Positions 61,162-64,000 of a stretch of DNA of 64,000 nt are shown one piece after another. The position numbers were made by a program, and so were the translations under genes. Origin of the DNA: JAUIEH01 sp964483375. GTDB taxonomy: Bacteria; Pseudomonadota; Alphaproteobacteria; Caulobacterales; Maricaulaceae. The DNA is taken from NCBI GenBank assembly GCA_964483375.1, contig CAZABJ010000002.1, positions 110,487 through 174,486 on the forward strand, written 5' to 3'. Under the pieces are notes generated by a model that saw only the letters and a program-made list of their open reading frames with translations, made no database searches and was not told where the DNA came from. How positions within the stretch are numbered: position 1 is the first letter of the stretch; the number at the start of each line of letters is the position of its first letter.

Positions 61162-62287
61162 GGTGTGAGAACACCGCTAAGCGATCCGGCCGCAACATGG
61201 CGCCAAGCGCCGGGGCGGCGATATCCCCGCCGGATAATCGGGCCAGTAGATTGTCATATCGGCCGCCCCCGCCGATGAACACGTCCTCGCCCGCGTGAAA
61301 CTCGAATACGATGCCGTCGTAATAGGACAGACCGCGTCCAAGCCCCGCATCGAAACGCGCCGACGTCACGTCAACGCCGCGCGCCGCAATGCGCTCGACC
61401 AGCGACCGCCAGCGTTCAAGACGCGATGTTACGTCAACGCCGATGCTGGCGGCGACTGTGTGAACGTCCTCAAGCGCCTGGTCTATCGGCCCTTCGATGT
61501 CTGCGATTTGCTGAAGACCGCGCGCCTGTTTCTCGGTGAGACCAAGGTCAGCCTCCTCCGCTTTGGCGATCATGCGCGCTGCAATGTCTTCTTTTGTCCG
61601 CCCCCCGATGACGGTGACGTCGGCCAGCGCGATGATCTCCTGCACTGCGGCGGCGCAGACGTCCGGGGAGGCTTTGGAAAGCGCGGTGAACAACGCAGAG
61701 GGCTCACGGGCGTCCAACCGCGCCGCCTCCACCTCGCGCTGAAACACGGCCTTGGTCGCATAACTCCGCTTTAGCGCAGACTTCCGTTGGGGATGCAGGG
61801 GCAACGCATCGACCAAATCGCAAACAAGCCGCACATCGCCGAACACGATCTTGAAGCTCTCGACCTTGGAGTCGAAAACCGCTTGAACCGCTGCGCTGAC
61901 CAACGCGACTTCGTTTTCGAGCGACGCCTGGTCCTCGTCAAAGACCTCAAAGCCCACTTGCCGGCTCACCGCGGCGCCCTGCATCGCGTCTTGGTCGCCG
62001 CGGAACACCAGGTCATCGTAAAAATAACGCCCAAGAGGCCGCTCTTCGCGCGCAAGTTCGAGCGCTAATGCAAGGGTGTAGTCCGGTCTAAGGCAGTAGC
62101 CGTCGCCATTGTTCCCTTGGTCATAGTCGATAATGCGCGCTCGATAGAGCTCTCCCAAAAAATCAAGATAGGGCCGCATCGGCTGGATATCTGGGGTTTG
62201 AATGCGTTTGCCGCCTAACGCGCTGAAACAGCCGCGCACCACGCCCGCGCAGTAATCCACCAAGTCTGGGTCGGGCCCGGATATCAT
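61154..62287 (-). CDS. hisZ: ATP phosphoribosyltransferase regulatory subunit HisZ
   Basis: A 377-aa HisRS paralogue lacking aminoacylation and serving as allosteric partner of HisG. The class II fold is recognised from CLRPDYTLALALELAREERPLGRYFYDDLVFRGDQ and GRGLSYYDGIVFEFHAGEDVFIGGGGRYDNLLARL (split). The motif 2 arginine-rich segment of true HisRS (WRNEKPGPGRFRQF) is not present. It lies between hisS and hisG with overlaps on both sides (four and eight bases). Confidence 0.93.
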   Translation of the reverse strand: MISGPDPDLVDYCAGVVRGCFSALGGKRIQTPDIQPMRPYLDFLGELYRARIIDYDQGNNGDGYCLRPDYTLALALELAREERPLGRYFYDDLVFRGDQDAMQGAAVSRQVGFEVFDEDQASLENEVALVSAAVQAVFDSKVESFKIVFGDVRLVCDLVDALPLHPQRKSALKRSYATKAVFQREVEAARLDAREPSALFTALSKASPDVCAAAVQEIIALADVTVIGGRTKEDIAARMIAKAEEADLGLTEKQARGLQQIADIEGPIDQALEDVHTVAASIGVDVTSRLERWRSLVERIAARGVDVTSARFDAGLGRGLSYYDGIVFEFHAGEDVFIGGGGRYDNLLARLSGGDIAAPALGAMLRPDRLAVFSHHA

Positions 62288-63753
62288 GACAATTGCTCGA
62301 TGAGCGCCGCCGCCACCGGTCCTAATTCCTCGACCGACGCCTCAAATTGGCCGGGTCTCTCTTCCCGCCAGGCTTGATTGTCGGAGACATGCGCCGCCGC
62401 TTTGGCGCCTTCCCGCAAATTCTTGAGCGTCACGACGCCTTTGGCTTTCTCATCTTCCCCATAGAGGACGGCCAGCGGCGCATTCCGCCGGTCGGCATAT
62501 TTCATCTGCGCCTTTATTCCAGCCTCGCCGAGATAAACCTCCGCGCTGACGCCGCTGTTGCGAAGTTGCGCGGCGAGCCCGAAATAGTCGTCCATCTGCG
62601 TTTTATCGAACACAATCACGATCACGGGACCGATCGCTTCAGCGTCCAGCGGCCGGCCCAGCGTCTCCAGGGCGGCGACCAACCGGCTGACGCCGATGGA
62701 GAAACCGGTCGCCGGCACAGCTTCGCCTCGGAAACGCGCCACGAGATCGTCATAGCGGCCGCCGCCGCCGACCGAGCCGAGCGTGACCGCCGATCCCCCC
62801 TTCGAGGCCATCTGCAAATGCGCCTCGAATACGGGCCCGGTGTAGTAGTCCAGGCCGCGCACGATGGCGGGATCGAACGCGGCGCGGGTGGTGTCGAAGG
62901 CGCATCGGTCCAGCACCGCATCGATGGCACGGAGTTCTTCAAGTCCGGCGCGCCCCTCGGACGTCCCGCCGAGTATCGCCTCGAGCGCGACGACCGTGTC
63001 TCCGCGATCGCCCTTGCCCGCCTGCAAGAAAGTGATGACGGCGTCGATCGCCTCAGGGGTCAGGCCTGCGCCGGGCGTGAAGTCGCCGGATTCGTCTTTG
63101 CGCCCTTGCCCCAAAAGCTCGGTCACCCCCTCCATCCCCAAGCGGTCGAGTTTGTCTATCGCCCGCAGCACCGCCAGTTTCGCGTTGGAAAGGTCTGTTT
63201 TCGACCGCTCCGACACCGTGTCCAAGAGCCCGTTAAGCGCGCGCCGCGTATTGATTTTGACGCAGTACTCGCCCCGGGAGACGCCGATCTCCTCCAGCGC
63301 CTCAGCGGCGATCATGATGATTTCAGCGTCCGCAGCAGGGCCCGGCGCCCCAACCGAATCCGCATCGCATTGCGTGAACTGGCGAAATCGACCGGGCCCG
63401 GGCTTCTCGTTCCGCCACACCGAGCCGACTTGCCAGCGCCGGAACGGTTTGGGCAGTCCCTGCCAGTTCTCCGCGACGAACCGCGCCAGGGGGGCGGTGA
63501 GGTCGTAACGGAGCGACATCCATTGCTCGTCGTCGTCTTGCAGCGAGAAAACGCCGGCGTTGGGACGGTCTTGGTCCGGCAAATGTTTTCCCAAGGCGTC
63601 AGAGAACTCGAGCGCCGGCGTGTCTAAGCGACGAAAACCCCAACGATCATATACTTTTGCGACGGATTGAATCAGCCGCTCTTCGGCGAAAACTTGACTG
63701 TCCAAACGATCTTGGAGTCCACGCGGTTTACGCGCAGCAAGGAGTTCATCCAC
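62284..63753 (-). CDS. hisS: Histidyl-tRNA synthetase HisS
   Basis: A 489-aa class II synthetase charging tRNA-His. Motif 2 is VGSVWRNEKPGPGRFRQFTQCDADSVG; the histidine-binding GLDYYTGPVFEAHLQM and motif 3 GGGGRYDDLVARFRGEAVPATGFSIGVSRL follow. The C-terminal anticodon domain starts at about residue 400. I take GTG 63753 (MDELLAARKPRG), which gives the usual length; earlier in-frame starts (ATG 63816 and 63861) add up to 36 residues of unlike sequence. Downstream hisZ overlaps by ATGA, forming hisS-hisZ-hisG. Confidence 0.95.
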   Translation of the reverse strand: MDELLAARKPRGLQDRLDSQVFAEERLIQSVAKVYDRWGFRRLDTPALEFSDALGKHLPDQDRPNAGVFSLQDDDEQWMSLRYDLTAPLARFVAENWQGLPKPFRRWQVGSVWRNEKPGPGRFRQFTQCDADSVGAPGPAADAEIIMIAAEALEEIGVSRGEYCVKINTRRALNGLLDTVSERSKTDLSNAKLAVLRAIDKLDRLGMEGVTELLGQGRKDESGDFTPGAGLTPEAIDAVITFLQAGKGDRGDTVVALEAILGGTSEGRAGLEELRAIDAVLDRCAFDTTRAAFDPAIVRGLDYYTGPVFEAHLQMASKGGSAVTLGSVGGGGRYDDLVARFRGEAVPATGFSIGVSRLVAALETLGRPLDAEAIGPVIVIVFDKTQMDDYFGLAAQLRNSGVSAEVYLGEAGIKAQMKYADRRNAPLAVLYGEDEKAKGVVTLKNLREGAKAAAHVSDNQAWREERPGQFEASVEELGPVAAALIEQLS

Positions 63754-63902
63754 GAAAAATTTCCCGTCAACTCTGAGCGATAACCAACTCGCCAGCCCGC
63801 CGCGTGAATATCGCATCGCACCTACGGCGCCAAGCGAGCTAGGCCCGCCGCCTGGGCGCACCGAACGCCCCCGCCGAACGGAGCTAAGCTCTAAGCAGCC
63901 CG

Positions 63903-64000
63903 TCAGAAGACCACGTCCGCGCCGCCTGAGGAAAAATCCTTCGCGACCCGACGGCCGTCCGCGTCATAGGCGTAGGCCACGTCCAGGCCCGCGGCCTGGG
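63903..64000 (-). CDS. C-terminal end of an unrecognised gene
   Basis: About 31 codons of an open frame on the minus strand end at the stop at 63903-63905 (GLDVAYAYDADGRRVAKD ... ADVVF). The start lies beyond the window. The Tyr-Asp-Ala-Asp-Gly pattern is too short and too common to assign. The 149 bp between it and hisS probably contain the hisS promoter. Confidence 0.35.
   Translation of the reverse strand, partial: QAAGLDVAYAYDADGRRVAKDFSSGGADVVF

Noticed and set aside
1..64000. CRISPR arrays, tRNAs, rRNAs, insertion sequences, prophage genes
   Set aside because: Searched for by eye in the intergenic spaces; no direct-repeat arrays, cloverleaf tRNA signatures, transposases or phage structural genes were seen.

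Overview
The window is GC-rich DNA from an alphaproteobacterium, most likely from the Caulobacterales/Hyphomonadales/Maricaulales neighbourhood. The signs are a circularly permuted two-piece tmRNA with an ANDNFAE... tag, an alpha-type SspB, the hisS-hisZ-hisG order, an FtsZ tail ending in an EIPAFLRRQ-type peptide, a full CtrA-type box (TTAA-N7-TTAAC) in front of ftsZ, and a LexA box of the GTTC-N7-GTTC type. Almost all of it is a densely packed chromosome core. I see no prophage, insertion sequence, CRISPR array, rRNA or tRNA.

Layout. 1-5.4 kb: cell-shape operon on the minus strand (mreB-mreC-mreD-mrdA-rodA, rodA cut by the window edge). 5.5-9.7 kb: a TVP38/VTT membrane protein, a degenerate 410-bp gap, a divergent ketol-acid reductoisomerase, miaA and serB. 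9.7-17 kb: envelope proteostasis and folate/thymidylate genes (degP, hflC, hflK, mrp, a nucleotidyltransferase-like orphan, folA, thyA). 17-24 kb: M19 dipeptidase, DUF3667 protein, permuted tmRNA, GNAT, DUF2459 protein, sspB, an SOS-type RusA-like resolvase divergent from a small zinc-ribbon protein, and fumC. 24-36 kb: outer-membrane beta-barrel, ribbon-helix-helix protein, CLC channel/transporter with a CBS tail, double CDGSH protein, three small membrane or hypothetical genes, a UvrD-family helicase, prmA, aminopeptidase P and a tandem universal stress protein. 36-49.6 kb: ligA, bamD, an XRE regulator, lpxC and a dcw division cluster (ftsZ-ftsA-ftsQ-ddl ... murB).

The accessory item of greatest interest lies inside the dcw cluster. 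Between ddl and murB, on the opposite strand, is a complete retron: a consensus -35 promoter element, a compact non-coding RNA (46701-46822) with a1/a2 inverted repeats, an msr hairpin and a perfect 14-bp msd hairpin, then a 553-aa reverse transcriptase fused to a TIR domain (46823-48484). RT-TIR retrons are known anti-phage modules. The ncRNA of this one can be read directly, and its a2/msd segment overlaps the ribosome-binding region of the RT gene.

The right part, 49.6-60.2 kb, looks like a phosphate-scavenging region. A TonB-dependent receptor and a lipoprotein beta-propeller phytase lie behind a Pho-box-like direct repeat, and a lipoprotein alkaline phosphatase has its own Pho-box-like repeat. 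Between them are malate synthase G, NADP-type isocitrate dehydrogenase and a Cu/Zn superoxide dismutase whose usual zinc-ligand Asp is Asn. The window ends with hisS-hisZ-hisG and the tail of one unrecognised gene.
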